From assembly GCA_963714055.1 (NCBI GenBank), contig OY970227.1:3162001-3226000 (forward strand): a stretch of DNA of 64,000 nt, written 5' to 3'. Source of the DNA: JACDBE01 sp963714055 (GTDB lineage: Bacteria > Actinomycetota > Acidimicrobiia > Spongiisociales > UBA5794). The position numbers were made by a program, and so were the translations under genes. This document shows positions 8,832-16,651 of the stretch, one piece after another; position 1 is the first letter of the stretch, and every line of letters starts with the position of its first letter. The notes under the pieces were generated by a model. The model made no database searches, was not told the DNA's origin, and was given only the letters and a program-made list of their open reading frames with translations.

Positions 8832-10931
8832 TCAGACGGCTATGAGTTCGGTGGGGGCCGACCACCACGTGGTGCCGCCCATGGTCATCAGCGTGCGGTG
8901 GAGCGCGGAACGCACCCCGTCCACCATCGCCCTGGCCAGCTCGTCGGGTGTCTCCACCACCTGGTTGCGGGCATAGGCCGCCTGCACGGTGGTGTCCCCG
9001 ATACCGATGCCGAGCACGGTGGCGCCGGCGTGCTCGACGGCGTCCACGGAGGCGGCCAGCGCCTCCACGGAGCCCCGGGTCATCCCGTCGGCGAGCACCA
9101 CCAGGATGCGGGTGGCGGCCCGGCGGTTCGCCAGCCGGGTGGCGGCGTAGGCGACGTTGAACTCGTCCACGTTGGACGCCTTGTCGAACATCGACACCGG
9201 GGGAGCCAGCTCGGGCTCCTGGCGGGCCACCCGGGCAGCCGCCGCCGGCATCGCCGCCGTGTAGAACAGCCCGGCCATCACATCCTGCGACGAGCGCCAC
9301 CGGGCGTCGAACGACTTCACCAGGTAGTGGTTGACGGTGCGGGTCAACCGATCGGCGGCGCCCCCCTGGCGGCGGCGCAGCCCGCCGGTGGCGGCGACCC
9401 GCCTGGTGGAGAAGCTGCGCTCGCTGTCGTCGTCGGCGGCGGGGAAGGCCCGGTTGAACAGCGCCACCTCGAACTCGATCTGCAGCTCGTTGCACAGGTG
9501 GGCCAGGGTCCACGCCCCCAGGGTGGCGGCGGCCATCGCCCACGGCGACTTCCTGGCCTCGGGGCCGGGTCGCGGCTGGAGCATGCTGGCCGACCCGTCG
9601 ACGAGCACGCTGACCGCGTACGACCGGCGCAGCGGCAGGTCGCGCCGCTCGAACATCCGGTCGTACAGCCCGGCGCCGAGCAGCAGGGCGGCGTACGGGG
9701 ACAGGTCGCCGGCGTCGTAGCCGCTGCGCAACCCCCTGCGCTGGTTGGCCAGGAACAGCGGGTACAGCTCGCCGGACACCCGGCGCTGCGCCACCCCCCA
9801 CCGGGCGGCGGTGTCCTCCAACAGAGCCCGGCCGTCCGGCCCGAAACGGCGGAAGCGGTCGGGGAAACCGGCGACCACCAGCTTGCCGCCCTGCCCGGTC
9901 GGTAGGTAGACGGTGGGCGCCTCGCTGATCCGCACCACCTGGTCGGTGGCGGGGTCGCCGGCCTGCTCCGCCTCGCCCTTGCGGCCCTGCTGGGCGCTCA
10001 CCGACTGGGCGCCGCGCCGGGTGTCGTCGTAGCCCTCGGCGTCGCGCAGCGGGCGGCTGACGATGCGCATGGCGTCCACGGTCTCGCTGATCGCCGCCCG
10101 GTCGTCCCGGTCGGCGGCGCGTTGCTGGGCGGTGGTCGGCGTCTCGGCTGCCTCGGTGACCAGCCCGTGGATGCGGGCGACCTCGAGGAGCTGCAGGGCG
10201 ATGCCGGCCACCACCCACGGGTCGTCGACGTCCCCGATCGGCTCCAGGAAGGCCATGGCGTCGTCGACTGCGGCCGCCACATTGGGGGCGACCCGGCGCT
10301 GGACGGCATCGCGGTCCTCGTACCCGCCCACCAGGAGGAAGCAACCTAGGGCGAACTGGCCCAGCGCCGGAGCCTCCCGCAGCGCATCGCCGATCGACGA
10401 CCGGTACAGGTCGGAGAGCACCGAGCGGGCGCCCCCGTAGCCGGCGAAGTAGGCGGCCTCCTGGCGGGCGTCCTCGATCGACAGGAACAACGCCTCGGCC
10501 GCCTCGCCTCCCGCCTCGGAGAGGGCGTCGAGGAGGAAGAACGTGGGCGGCTCCTCCCCGGGCTCGACCTCCGGAAGCGGGACGCGTTGGTGCGGTGCCC
10601 ACTCGGTCGGGAACGGGCGACGCTCGTCGAAGTCGGTGGCGATCAGGTGGATCGCCTCGTGGAGGGCGGTGGTCAGCGCCACCTCGGCCGGGGTGACCGG
10701 GGCGCTGCGGGCATAGGCGGTCTGGAACACGCCCGGGTCGAGCACGATCTCGTCGGGCCCGGCGGTGGCATGCGACCCCAGCCGAACCTGCAGGGCATCG
10801 TTGCCCGCCAAGGTGCGTGCAAAGCGGGTGACGGCAGGGGCGACCCGCTGGTACCGGGCGACCACGGCCTCGATCGCCCGGTCTTCCGGCGGGAGGATCT
10901 CGTGCAGGGTCGACTGACGTCTCTGAGGCAT
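8832..10931 (-). CDS. Zincin-like domain fused to C-terminal VWA domain (MoxR partner)
   Basis: 699 aa from ATG 10931. Residues 91-95 are HEAIH, an HExxH zinc-protease motif; a second acidic helix, SIEDARQEAAYF, follows about 80 residues later. A variable middle part of about 200 residues leads to a VWA domain with MIDAS motif DGSAS near residue 470 and a second Thr-bearing strand. The layout recalls the DUF2201-type metallopeptidase/VWA proteins and CobT-like chelatase subunits. It is the first gene of a two-gene unit with the MoxR-like ATPase. Substrate unknown. Confidence 0.75.
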   Translation of the reverse strand: MPQRRQSTLHEILPPEDRAIEAVVARYQRVAPAVTRFARTLAGNDALQVRLGSHATAGPDEIVLDPGVFQTAYARSAPVTPAEVALTTALHEAIHLIATDFDERRPFPTEWAPHQRVPLPEVEPGEEPPTFFLLDALSEAGGEAAEALFLSIEDARQEAAYFAGYGGARSVLSDLYRSSIGDALREAPALGQFALGCFLLVGGYEDRDAVQRRVAPNVAAAVDDAMAFLEPIGDVDDPWVVAGIALQLLEVARIHGLVTEAAETPTTAQQRAADRDDRAAISETVDAMRIVSRPLRDAEGYDDTRRGAQSVSAQQGRKGEAEQAGDPATDQVVRISEAPTVYLPTGQGGKLVVAGFPDRFRRFGPDGRALLEDTAARWGVAQRRVSGELYPLFLANQRRGLRSGYDAGDLSPYAALLLGAGLYDRMFERRDLPLRRSYAVSVLVDGSASMLQPRPGPEARKSPWAMAAATLGAWTLAHLCNELQIEFEVALFNRAFPAADDDSERSFSTRRVAATGGLRRRQGGAADRLTRTVNHYLVKSFDARWRSSQDVMAGLFYTAAMPAAAARVARQEPELAPPVSMFDKASNVDEFNVAYAATRLANRRAATRILVVLADGMTRGSVEALAASVDAVEHAGATVLGIGIGDTTVQAAYARNQVVETPDELARAMVDGVRSALHRTLMTMGGTTWWSAPTELIAV

Positions 10932-11007
10932 AAGCCGCCGATTGTCCCACACCGATCCAAAGCCGCAACCGGCCGGCAGGCGCAGCTGGTCGTTCTTCGA
11001 CGTCTCG

Positions 11008-11430
11008 TCAGCCGGGCAGCACCGACATCCCCTCGCGCTCCGCGGCCAGGCCCAGGCGCTGGTCGAGACAGACGAACGGAAACCCGGGCTGGCCGCCGGC
11101 CACCAGCAAAGCAGCGCCCAACTGGGCCGCATCGGCAGCACGGAGCGGATGCCGAGCGAGGAGGTGCACCGCTCGGCTGCGTACCGCGACCAGGTCGGTG
11201 ACCTCGTCCCAGCCGCGCGTCAAGGTCTCGAAGGCGTCGAGGAGTTGGCGGCGCTGTCGACGACTCAACGCGCCCTCTCGGGCGCGGCGCTCGACGGCGC
11301 CGGCCAGCTCGACGCTCGTCCAGCCCCAAGTGACGATTTCGAGGTCGTCACCGAGCAACTCTCTGACCCGAGCCGTCGTCGGCTCCTCGACGACGAGCGG
11401 CACGAGCGCTGACGTGTCCCAGTACCTCAT
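11008..11430 (-). CDS. VapC-type PIN-domain toxin
   Basis: 140 aa PIN ribonuclease. Conserved acidic residues are visible at D5 (YWDTSAL), E41 (SVELAGA), the DAAQLGAAL helix near residue 100 and CLDQRLG near residue 122. PIN toxins cut RNA, usually tRNA or rRNA, with Mg2+. Its start overlaps the end of the upstream antitoxin gene by 4 nt, the usual coupling in type II toxin-antitoxin pairs. Confidence 0.88.
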   Translation of the reverse strand: MRYWDTSALVPLVVEEPTTARVRELLGDDLEIVTWGWTSVELAGAVERRAREGALSRRQRRQLLDAFETLTRGWDEVTDLVAVRSRAVHLLARHPLRAADAAQLGAALLVAGGQPGFPFVCLDQRLGLAAEREGMSVLPG

Positions 11431-11717
11431 GACCGCTCGGCGCGGTCTTCCTCGATCGCCTCCATCAGCCGGGTCGTCAGCTTCAGCGGTGGTGTCGCCA
11501 GTACGGCCGAGACATCGCCCTCACCCGGGCGGAGCACACCGTCCCGGATCAGAGCTGTGCGGCGTCCGGCTCGCACCGAGTCATCCGCGCCGAGCCCGAC
11601 GAGACGGGCGACCGGAACGCCCCGATCGAGAATCTGCACCTCGCCCCCGCGCTTCACTTGACGGATGTACTCCGACAACCGTGCTTTCAACTCAGAGATC
11701 GAAACCGTGGCAGCCAT
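11427..11717 (-). CDS. Phd/YefM-type antitoxin
   Basis: 96 aa. The N-terminal VSISELKARLSEYIRQVKRG helix region and VQILDRGVPVARLV strand pair are typical of the Phd/YefM DNA-binding fold. The acidic C-terminus should wrap the PIN toxin. It is expected to neutralise the toxin and repress its own promoter. A -10 element (TAGATT) ends 6 nt before the ATG, so the operon mRNA should be leaderless. Confidence 0.88.
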   Translation of the reverse strand: MAATVSISELKARLSEYIRQVKRGGEVQILDRGVPVARLVGLGADDSVRAGRRTALIRDGVLRPGEGDVSAVLATPPLKLTTRLMEAIEEDRAERS

Positions 11718-11723
11718 GTGACC

Positions 11724-11729
11724 AATCTA
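11724..11729 (-). promoter_or_regulatory. -10 element, leaderless promoter of the toxin-antitoxin operon
   Basis: TAGATT on the minus strand, 6 nt before ATG 11717. Confidence 0.65.
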
Positions 11730-11800
11730 GTCAGGTAGCGCCGGTCGGGCTCGCGCCACCTCCGAGCTACGCCGCCCAAGGGCGGGCGCTGACCAGTCCC

Positions 11801-11806
11801 TATGAT
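11801..11806 (+). promoter_or_regulatory. -10 element, leaderless promoter of M16 peptidase-dapB
   Basis: TATGAT followed by 6 nt (CGGCCG) and the ATG at 11813. It is one of the clearest leaderless promoters in the window. Confidence 0.7.
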
Positions 11807-11812
11807 CGGCCG

Positions 11813-13063
11813 ATGCACTACCAGCTCACCACGCTGCCCAACGGGCTCCGCGTCATCACCGAGGACATGCCCTCGATCCGCTCGGCGGCGATCGGATGCT
11901 GGGTGGACACCGGGAGCCGCGACGAGATCGGCCCCGAGGCCGGCACCAGCCACTTCCTGGAGCATCTGCTGTTCAAGGGGTCGGAGGCCTGGTCGGCGCA
12001 GCGGATCAGTGAGGCGTTCGACGCGGTCGGGGCGCGCAACAACGCCTTCACCTCGAAGGAGTACACCGCCTACTGGGCGAGGCTGCGCAACGTGGACATG
12101 CCGCTGGCGGTGGAGATCCTGTCCGAGATGCTGGAGCGGCCCGCCTTTCGCCAGGAGGAGATCGACTCCGAGCGCCACGTGGTGCTGGAGGAGATCAACA
12201 TGAACGAGGACGACCCGACCGACGTCGCCCACGAGCTGTTCATGGAGGCCCTGTGGGACGACCACCCGCTGTCGCCGCCGATCCTCGGCACCCGCGACTC
12301 CATCCTCGAGATGTCGCGTGACACCATCGCCGGCTACTGGGGACGGCGATATTCGCCCCGCTCGACCGTGGTGGCGGTGGCCGGGCGGGTCGACCATGCC
12401 GAGGTCGTCGAGCTGGTGGGCGGCTCGATGGGCGACTGGGAGGGCGATGAGATCACCCGGGAGACGACGTCCCCGACGCCGGAGCGCCGGATCAACATCC
12501 GCCGCCGCGACACCGAGCAGGCCCACCTGGTGTTCGGTGCAACAGGGCTCAGCCGGGGGGACGATCGCCGCCACGCCATGCTGGTGGCTGACCACATCCT
12601 CGGTGGAGGGATGTCGTCGCGCCTGTTCCGCGAGATCCGAGAGCAGCGCGGGCTGGCGTACGCGGTCCACAGCTTCCGGCTTCCCTTCCTCGAGACAGGG
12701 GCGGTGGCGATCTACGTGGGCACCACGCCCAGCCAGGCGCCCGACGTGCTCAAGCTGATCCATGCCGAGCTGGAGAAGCTGATGGAGCACGGCCTCACCA
12801 CCGAGGAGCTGGAACGCGCCAAGGGCCATGTGCAGGGCTCGCTGGCGCTGTCCCTGGAGGACTCGGACAGCCTGATGACCCGACTGGGGCGCACCGAGCT
12901 GACCGGGATCGAGCACCTCTCGGTGGACGAGATCGTCGCCAGGATCGAAGCCGTCACCGAGGAGGACATCCTGGGGGTCGTGCGCGACGTGTACTCGGGC
13001 CCGTACGTGCTCGGTGCCGTCGGGCCCTTCGACCCTGAAGACCTCGAGGCGTTCGTGGCGTGA
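11813..13063 (+). CDS. M16 family zinc metallopeptidase (processing-peptidase-like)
   Basis: 416 aa. The inverted zinc motif HFLEH is at residues 47-51, and the third-ligand helix HVVLEEINMNEDDP is about 75 residues later. The RGLAYAVHSF segment in the second half is standard for PqqL/MPP-like subunits. Its size matches the single-chain bacterial homologues of mitochondrial processing peptidase, often encoded next to dapB. The last codons overlap the dapB GTG by 4 nt, implying translational coupling. It is likely a soluble cytoplasmic protease. Confidence 0.92.
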   Translation: MHYQLTTLPNGLRVITEDMPSIRSAAIGCWVDTGSRDEIGPEAGTSHFLEHLLFKGSEAWSAQRISEAFDAVGARNNAFTSKEYTAYWARLRNVDMPLAVEILSEMLERPAFRQEEIDSERHVVLEEINMNEDDPTDVAHELFMEALWDDHPLSPPILGTRDSILEMSRDTIAGYWGRRYSPRSTVVAVAGRVDHAEVVELVGGSMGDWEGDEITRETTSPTPERRINIRRRDTEQAHLVFGATGLSRGDDRRHAMLVADHILGGGMSSRLFREIREQRGLAYAVHSFRLPFLETGAVAIYVGTTPSQAPDVLKLIHAELEKLMEHGLTTEELERAKGHVQGSLALSLEDSDSLMTRLGRTELTGIEHLSVDEIVARIEAVTEEDILGVVRDVYSGPYVLGAVGPFDPEDLEAFVA

Positions 13064-13828
13064 CCAGGGTCGCCGTCTCCGGTGCGGCCGGGGCGATGGG
13101 GCGGCTGACGTGCGCCGCCGTCGTCGACGCCGAAGACCTCGAGCTGACCGCTCTGTACAGCCCGTCGGCGGCCGGCCAGAAGATCGCCGGGATGGCGGTG
13201 TCCCGAGACCCGTCGGTGGTCTGGGCAACCGACGTCGTGGTCGAGTTCACCCGACCCGACGTTGTGATGGGCAACCTCGCCCGGTGGCGCGAGCTCGGCG
13301 TGAGCACCGTCGTGGGGACTTCGGGCTTCGACGCCGCCCGGGTCGACGAGGTGCGCTCGCTGTGGGGCGACGGTCCGGCTCGTTGCCTCATCGTCCCCAA
13401 CTTCTCCATCGGAGCCGTGGTCGCCATGCGAATCGCCGAGCTCGCCGCCCCTCACTTCCCGGTGGCGGAGGTCATCGAGTTCCACCACGACACCAAGGTC
13501 GACGCCCCTTCGGGGACGGCGCTGGCCACCGCGCAGAGGATCGGCGCCGTCTCGCCCGACCAGGCCCGCGAAGGTGGAAGGGGTGTCGTCGCCACCGGGG
13601 GCGCTCGGCGCCGACGTGGCCAATGTGCGGGTGCACTCGGTCAGGCTCCCCGGGCTGGTCGCCCACCAGGAGGTGCTGTTCGGCGGCGCCGGCGGGGAGA
13701 CGTTGTCGATCCGCTACGACACCTACGACGGGGCCGCCTACATGCCCGGCGTGCTGCTCGCCATCCGCCGGGTGGCGTCGCTGGGGGAGCCGGTGACGGT
13801 CGGGCTGGAGGGCCTGCTCGGCATCTGA
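13060..13828 (+). CDS. dapB: 4-hydroxy-tetrahydrodipicolinate reductase, one +1 frameshift
   Basis: DapB reduces hydroxy-tetrahydrodipicolinate with NAD(P)H in the diaminopimelate/lysine pathway. The N-terminal frame has the nucleotide-binding VSGAAGAMGR and the catalytic stretch EVIEFHHDTKVDAPSGTA. It breaks after about codon 170, and the next frame continues with VEGVSSPPGALGADVANVRVH to a normal end. Dropping one base near 13568 (GCCC to GCC) gives a 255-aa protein of normal length. The start is a GTG overlapping the M16 stop. A sequencing insertion is the likeliest explanation. Confidence 0.9.
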
Positions 13829-13871
13829 CCGCCGCCTCGGGGACGTTCGACCAGTCCGCACCTGCTGCCGT

Positions 13872-13904
13872 TACGCAGGATTTGCGTATCCGCAGTAAGT
13901 GCGG
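13872..13904. promoter_or_regulatory. Two adjacent dyads, candidate operator
   Basis: TACGCA-5 nt-TGCGTA (13872-13888) and CCGCA-5 nt-TGCGG (13890-13904) lie side by side. They run from the -35 region up to the -10 element (TATCAT, 13905-13910). Their placement suits a repressor, possibly the downstream protein itself. Confidence 0.45.
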
Positions 13905-13910
13905 TATCAT
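13905..13910 (+). promoter_or_regulatory. -10 element, leaderless promoter
   Basis: TATCAT, 7 nt before ATG 13918. Confidence 0.6.
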
Positions 13911-13917
13911 CTCGGCC

Positions 13918-14334
13918 ATGGCGAGCACCAACCGTGGATCCACGACCGGGAGCCCCGTCGCCAGGGCGCTGGCGGCGGCGCGTGCCGAGCTCGACCAGGT
14001 GGACCCCGACCGGCCCGACGAAGCGCTGCCCCTGCTGCGCGCCGCCCAAGAGCACCTGACCATCGCCCTCGACGAGGCCATGGCGGCGTCGGTCGTCGAC
14101 GGCGGCAGCCTCCGCTCGGTGGGGATGCTGGCCGGGCTGTCCGAGAACGCGGTGGGGCCGCGCCTGGCCCACACGAGGCTGCTCCGTGCCTACGGCGACG
14201 ACACCGGCCGGGTCACCGCCAGTGCCGTCGTCCGGGCCCGCTACGACATGGAGCAGGGACGGCACCTCGAGGATGCCCAGCCCGGTGCCGAGCAGCCGAA
14301 GCCGATGCGGTTCCGGGCTCGCCGCAACACGTGA
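13918..14334 (+). CDS. Small protein with HTH-like segment
   Basis: 138 aa, no firm family. Residues about 60-85 (SLRSVGMLAGLSENAVGPRL) have the spacing of a helix-turn-helix: hydrophobic helix, G-L-S turn, recognition-like helix. The first 60 residues look like a helical pair and the tail is basic and disordered. Two adjacent dyads overlap its promoter, so it may be a transcription factor acting on its own gene. That is inference from sequence only. Confidence 0.6.
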   Translation: MASTNRGSTTGSPVARALAAARAELDQVDPDRPDEALPLLRAAQEHLTIALDEAMAASVVDGGSLRSVGMLAGLSENAVGPRLAHTRLLRAYGDDTGRVTASAVVRARYDMEQGRHLEDAQPGAEQPKPMRFRARRNT

Positions 14335-14440
14335 CCGTCGCTCCGGCTCGCCGCCCGAGAGACCACGAGAAGACCACCTGACGGGCGCCGCCCGTCCAGG
14401 CCACGAACCCGGATCACCGGGCCGACTCCGAGGGGGAGCC

Positions 14441-15094
14441 ATGACCGACACCGACCTGACCCACATCTACTTCCTGCTCGACCGCTCCGGCTCGATGCAG
14501 TCGATTCGGGCGGCGACCATCGAGGGGTTCGACACCTTCATCGCCGAGCAGCGCAACGCCCCCGGTCGGTGCCGGGTGACGCTGGCCCAGTTCGACAACC
14601 ACTACGAGGAGGTCTACACCGACCTGCCCATCGCCGAGATCGGCGGCCTGGTCCTCGAGCCGCGGGGGAGCACCGCCCTGCTCGACTCGATCGGGCGGCT
14701 GGTGACGACGGCAGGGGAGCGCCTCGCCGCCCTGCACGACGGGCAGCGCCCGGGCACGGTCATCGTCGGCATCATGACGGACGGCCACGAGAACGCCTCC
14801 CACGAATACCGGTACGCCGACGTGAAGGCGCTGATCGAACGCCAGACCGACGAGTTCTCCTGGCAGTTCCTGTACATGGGCGCCGACCAGGACGCCATCG
14901 AGGTCGGTGCCCGGCTCGGGGTGGACGCCGACCACTCGCTCACCTACTCGCGGGCCAACGTCGGCCAGGCCATGAGGGCGACGTCCGACAACATGCGGAC
15001 GTACCGGGGGGCGAGGTCGACCGGGGCGACACCGAAGGAGGCCAGGCGCCGGTCCCGCTACACCGACGACCAGCGCCGTCGCTCCGGCAGCTGA
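14441..15094 (+). CDS. Stand-alone VWA domain protein
   Basis: 217 aa. The VWA fold starts at once, with MIDAS DRSGS at residues 14-18 (FLLDRSGSM), STALLDSIGR carrying the second metal-site residue, and IVGIMTDGHEN carrying the third. There is no signal peptide or membrane segment, so it is cytosolic. An AG-rich ribosome-binding site (GGGGGAG) precedes the ATG. The basic tail is disordered. Partner and role are unknown; it is not adjacent to the MoxR-like gene. Confidence 0.8.
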   Translation: MTDTDLTHIYFLLDRSGSMQSIRAATIEGFDTFIAEQRNAPGRCRVTLAQFDNHYEEVYTDLPIAEIGGLVLEPRGSTALLDSIGRLVTTAGERLAALHDGQRPGTVIVGIMTDGHENASHEYRYADVKALIERQTDEFSWQFLYMGADQDAIEVGARLGVDADHSLTYSRANVGQAMRATSDNMRTYRGARSTGATPKEARRRSRYTDDQRRRSGS

Positions 15095-15156
15095 CCGGGC
15101 CCTCTCCCCTCCCAGGCCACTTCGTGGCTTCCCCCGATTGGGACGGGAAAGCCGGA

Positions 15157-15162
15157 TACGAT
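15157..15162 (+). promoter_or_regulatory. -10 element driving a leaderless mini-ORF
   Basis: TACGAT followed by 6 nt and a GTG at 15169. The GTG opens a 12-codon ORF, not the metal exporter itself. Confidence 0.6.
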
Positions 15163-15168
15163 CGAGGC

Positions 15169-15207
15169 GTGATCAGGTTCACCGGACGACACCGGTGGCG
15201 CGGGTGA
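15169..15207 (+). CDS. Leaderless 12-residue leader peptide upstream of CDF exporter
   Basis: GTG at the predicted transcript 5-prime end opens VIRFTGRHRWRG and then TGA. The TGA overlaps the GTG start of the CDF gene (GTGA at 15204-15207). The peptide is basic with one histidine. Translation of the mini-ORF would deliver ribosomes to the exporter start by termination-reinitiation. A second example with the same design occurs at 63786-63818. Not proven to be translated. Confidence 0.5.
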   Translation: MIRFTGRHRWRG

Positions 15208-16112
15208 CCGGCCACACGCACGGGAGCGCCTCCACCCGGGCCGGTGCCCGCCACGCCGGTCGGCTGTGGTGGGCATTCGCCCTGGTGGGGACGGTCTTCG
15301 TGCTCGAGGCGGTGGCCGGGATCGCCACCGGATCACTGGCGCTGCTGTCCGACGCCGGCCACATGCTCACCGACGTGGTCGGCCTGGGTATGGCACTGGC
15401 GGCCATCCACCTCGCCAACCGCGCGGGAACCGGCGGCGGACGGTCCTTCGGGCTGTACCGGCTGGAGATCCTGGCCGCCTTCGCCAATGCCATCCTGCTC
15501 TTCGTTGTCGCCGGCTACGTGCTCTTCGAGGCGGTGAGCCGCATCGGTGACCCACCCGAGATAGCCACCGGCACCGTGCTGGTGGTCGCCTCCATCGGGC
15601 TGGTGGTGAATGTCGTCGCCTGGCGGCTGCTGCGCCCCGGCTCCGCCGAGAGCCTCACCGTCGAGGGTGCCTACCTGGAGGTGGTGGCCGACCTGATCGG
15701 CTCGCTCGCAGTCATCGCGTCGATGGCGATCATCGCCCTCACCGGTTGGGAGTGGGTGGACGCCTTCGCCGGTGCCGTCCTCGGGGTGTGGATCCTGCCC
15801 CGGGCGTGGCACCTCGGTCGGCAGGCGCTACGTGTGCTCCTCCAGGCGGCGCCCCCCGGGCTCGACCTCGCCGCCGTCCGCTCCGACCTCGCCGGGGTCG
15901 ACGGCGTCGTCGACGTCCACGACCTCCACGTGTGGACGCTCACCTCCGAGATGGACGTCGCCTCGGCGCACGTGATGGTGTCGGCCGGCACCGACGCCCA
16001 CGCCGTCCTCGACCGGGCGCGCAGCATCCTGGCCGACACCTACGGGGTCTCCCACGCCACCCTCCAAGTGGAGCCAGACGACCACACCGGCTGTGAGGAG
16101 GTCACCTGGTGA
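15204..16112 (+). CDS. Cation diffusion facilitator (CzcD/ZnT-type) metal exporter
   Basis: 302 aa with six predicted membrane helices. The metal-binding helix motifs are SDAGHMLTD in helix 2 and VVADLIGSLAV in helix 5. A His-bearing N-terminus (GHTHGS) and a C-terminal cytoplasmic ferredoxin-like domain (VVDVHDLHVWTLTS) follow the Zn/Cd/Co exporter pattern. It probably exchanges Zn2+ for protons. I place the start at GTG 15204, overlapping the leader-peptide stop; GTG 15195 is an alternative. Confidence 0.9.
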   Translation: MTGHTHGSASTRAGARHAGRLWWAFALVGTVFVLEAVAGIATGSLALLSDAGHMLTDVVGLGMALAAIHLANRAGTGGGRSFGLYRLEILAAFANAILLFVVAGYVLFEAVSRIGDPPEIATGTVLVVASIGLVVNVVAWRLLRPGSAESLTVEGAYLEVVADLIGSLAVIASMAIIALTGWEWVDAFAGAVLGVWILPRAWHLGRQALRVLLQAAPPGLDLAAVRSDLAGVDGVVDVHDLHVWTLTSEMDVASAHVMVSAGTDAHAVLDRARSILADTYGVSHATLQVEPDDHTGCEEVTW

Positions 16113-16196
16113 CCTTTCCGCCGCCGGCTCCGTGATGCCGGCGAGCTTGCCCGGGGACGGCCCTATCGTCGGAGCCGACCATCGAGAAGGACGACG

Positions 16197-16634
16197 ATGA
16201 CCAACGCCGGTGAGCCGGTCTACGACAGCCCGACCAAGTGGGTGGCCGACCACATCCACGAGTACGTGGAGAGCGAAGGCGAGAAGGGTCATCACTGGCG
16301 GGGCACCAACGTCCTCTTGCTCACCACCCGCGGCAGGAAGACCGGGAACCTGCGCCGCAGCGCCCTCATCTACGGCCGCCACGGCGACAGCTACGTAGTC
16401 GTGGCATCGAAGGGTGGCCACCCCCACCATCCCGCCTGGTACCGGAACCTCGTCGCCGATCCGCGAGTGGAGCTGCAGGTCGGCCCCGAGGTGTTGCCGG
16501 CCACGGCCCGGCCCGCCGACGGCGCCGAGCGCCAGGAGCTGTGGGCGCAGATGGCGCGGATCTGGCCCGACTACGACAACTACCAGAAGCGCACCGACCG
16601 GCAGATCCCGGTCGTGGTGCTCGAACCCGCCTGA
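16197..16634 (+). CDS. Deazaflavin (F420)-dependent nitroreductase family protein
   Basis: 145 aa of the DDN family, a split beta-barrel binding coenzyme F420. LLTTRGRKTGNLRRSALIYG and the GGHPHHPAWYRNLVADP block are the usual family motifs for cofactor binding. Members reduce quinones or nitro compounds. AGAAGGA precedes the ATG and a TATCGT -10 lies about 30 nt upstream. The membrane sulfatase-fold gene follows after 17 nt, so the two may be co-transcribed. Confidence 0.87.
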   Translation: MTNAGEPVYDSPTKWVADHIHEYVESEGEKGHHWRGTNVLLLTTRGRKTGNLRRSALIYGRHGDSYVVVASKGGHPHHPAWYRNLVADPRVELQVGPEVLPATARPADGAERQELWAQMARIWPDYDNYQKRTDRQIPVVVLEPA

Positions 16635-16651
16635 GCGGGGCCGGAACGGCC

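Noticed and set aside
7825..10968. 1047-aa minus-strand ORF joining the MoxR-like gene to upstream sequence
   Set aside because: Its first 720 residues are an Arg/Gly/Pro-rich out-of-frame reading of the zincin-VWA gene; the real ATPase starts at ATG 8814.
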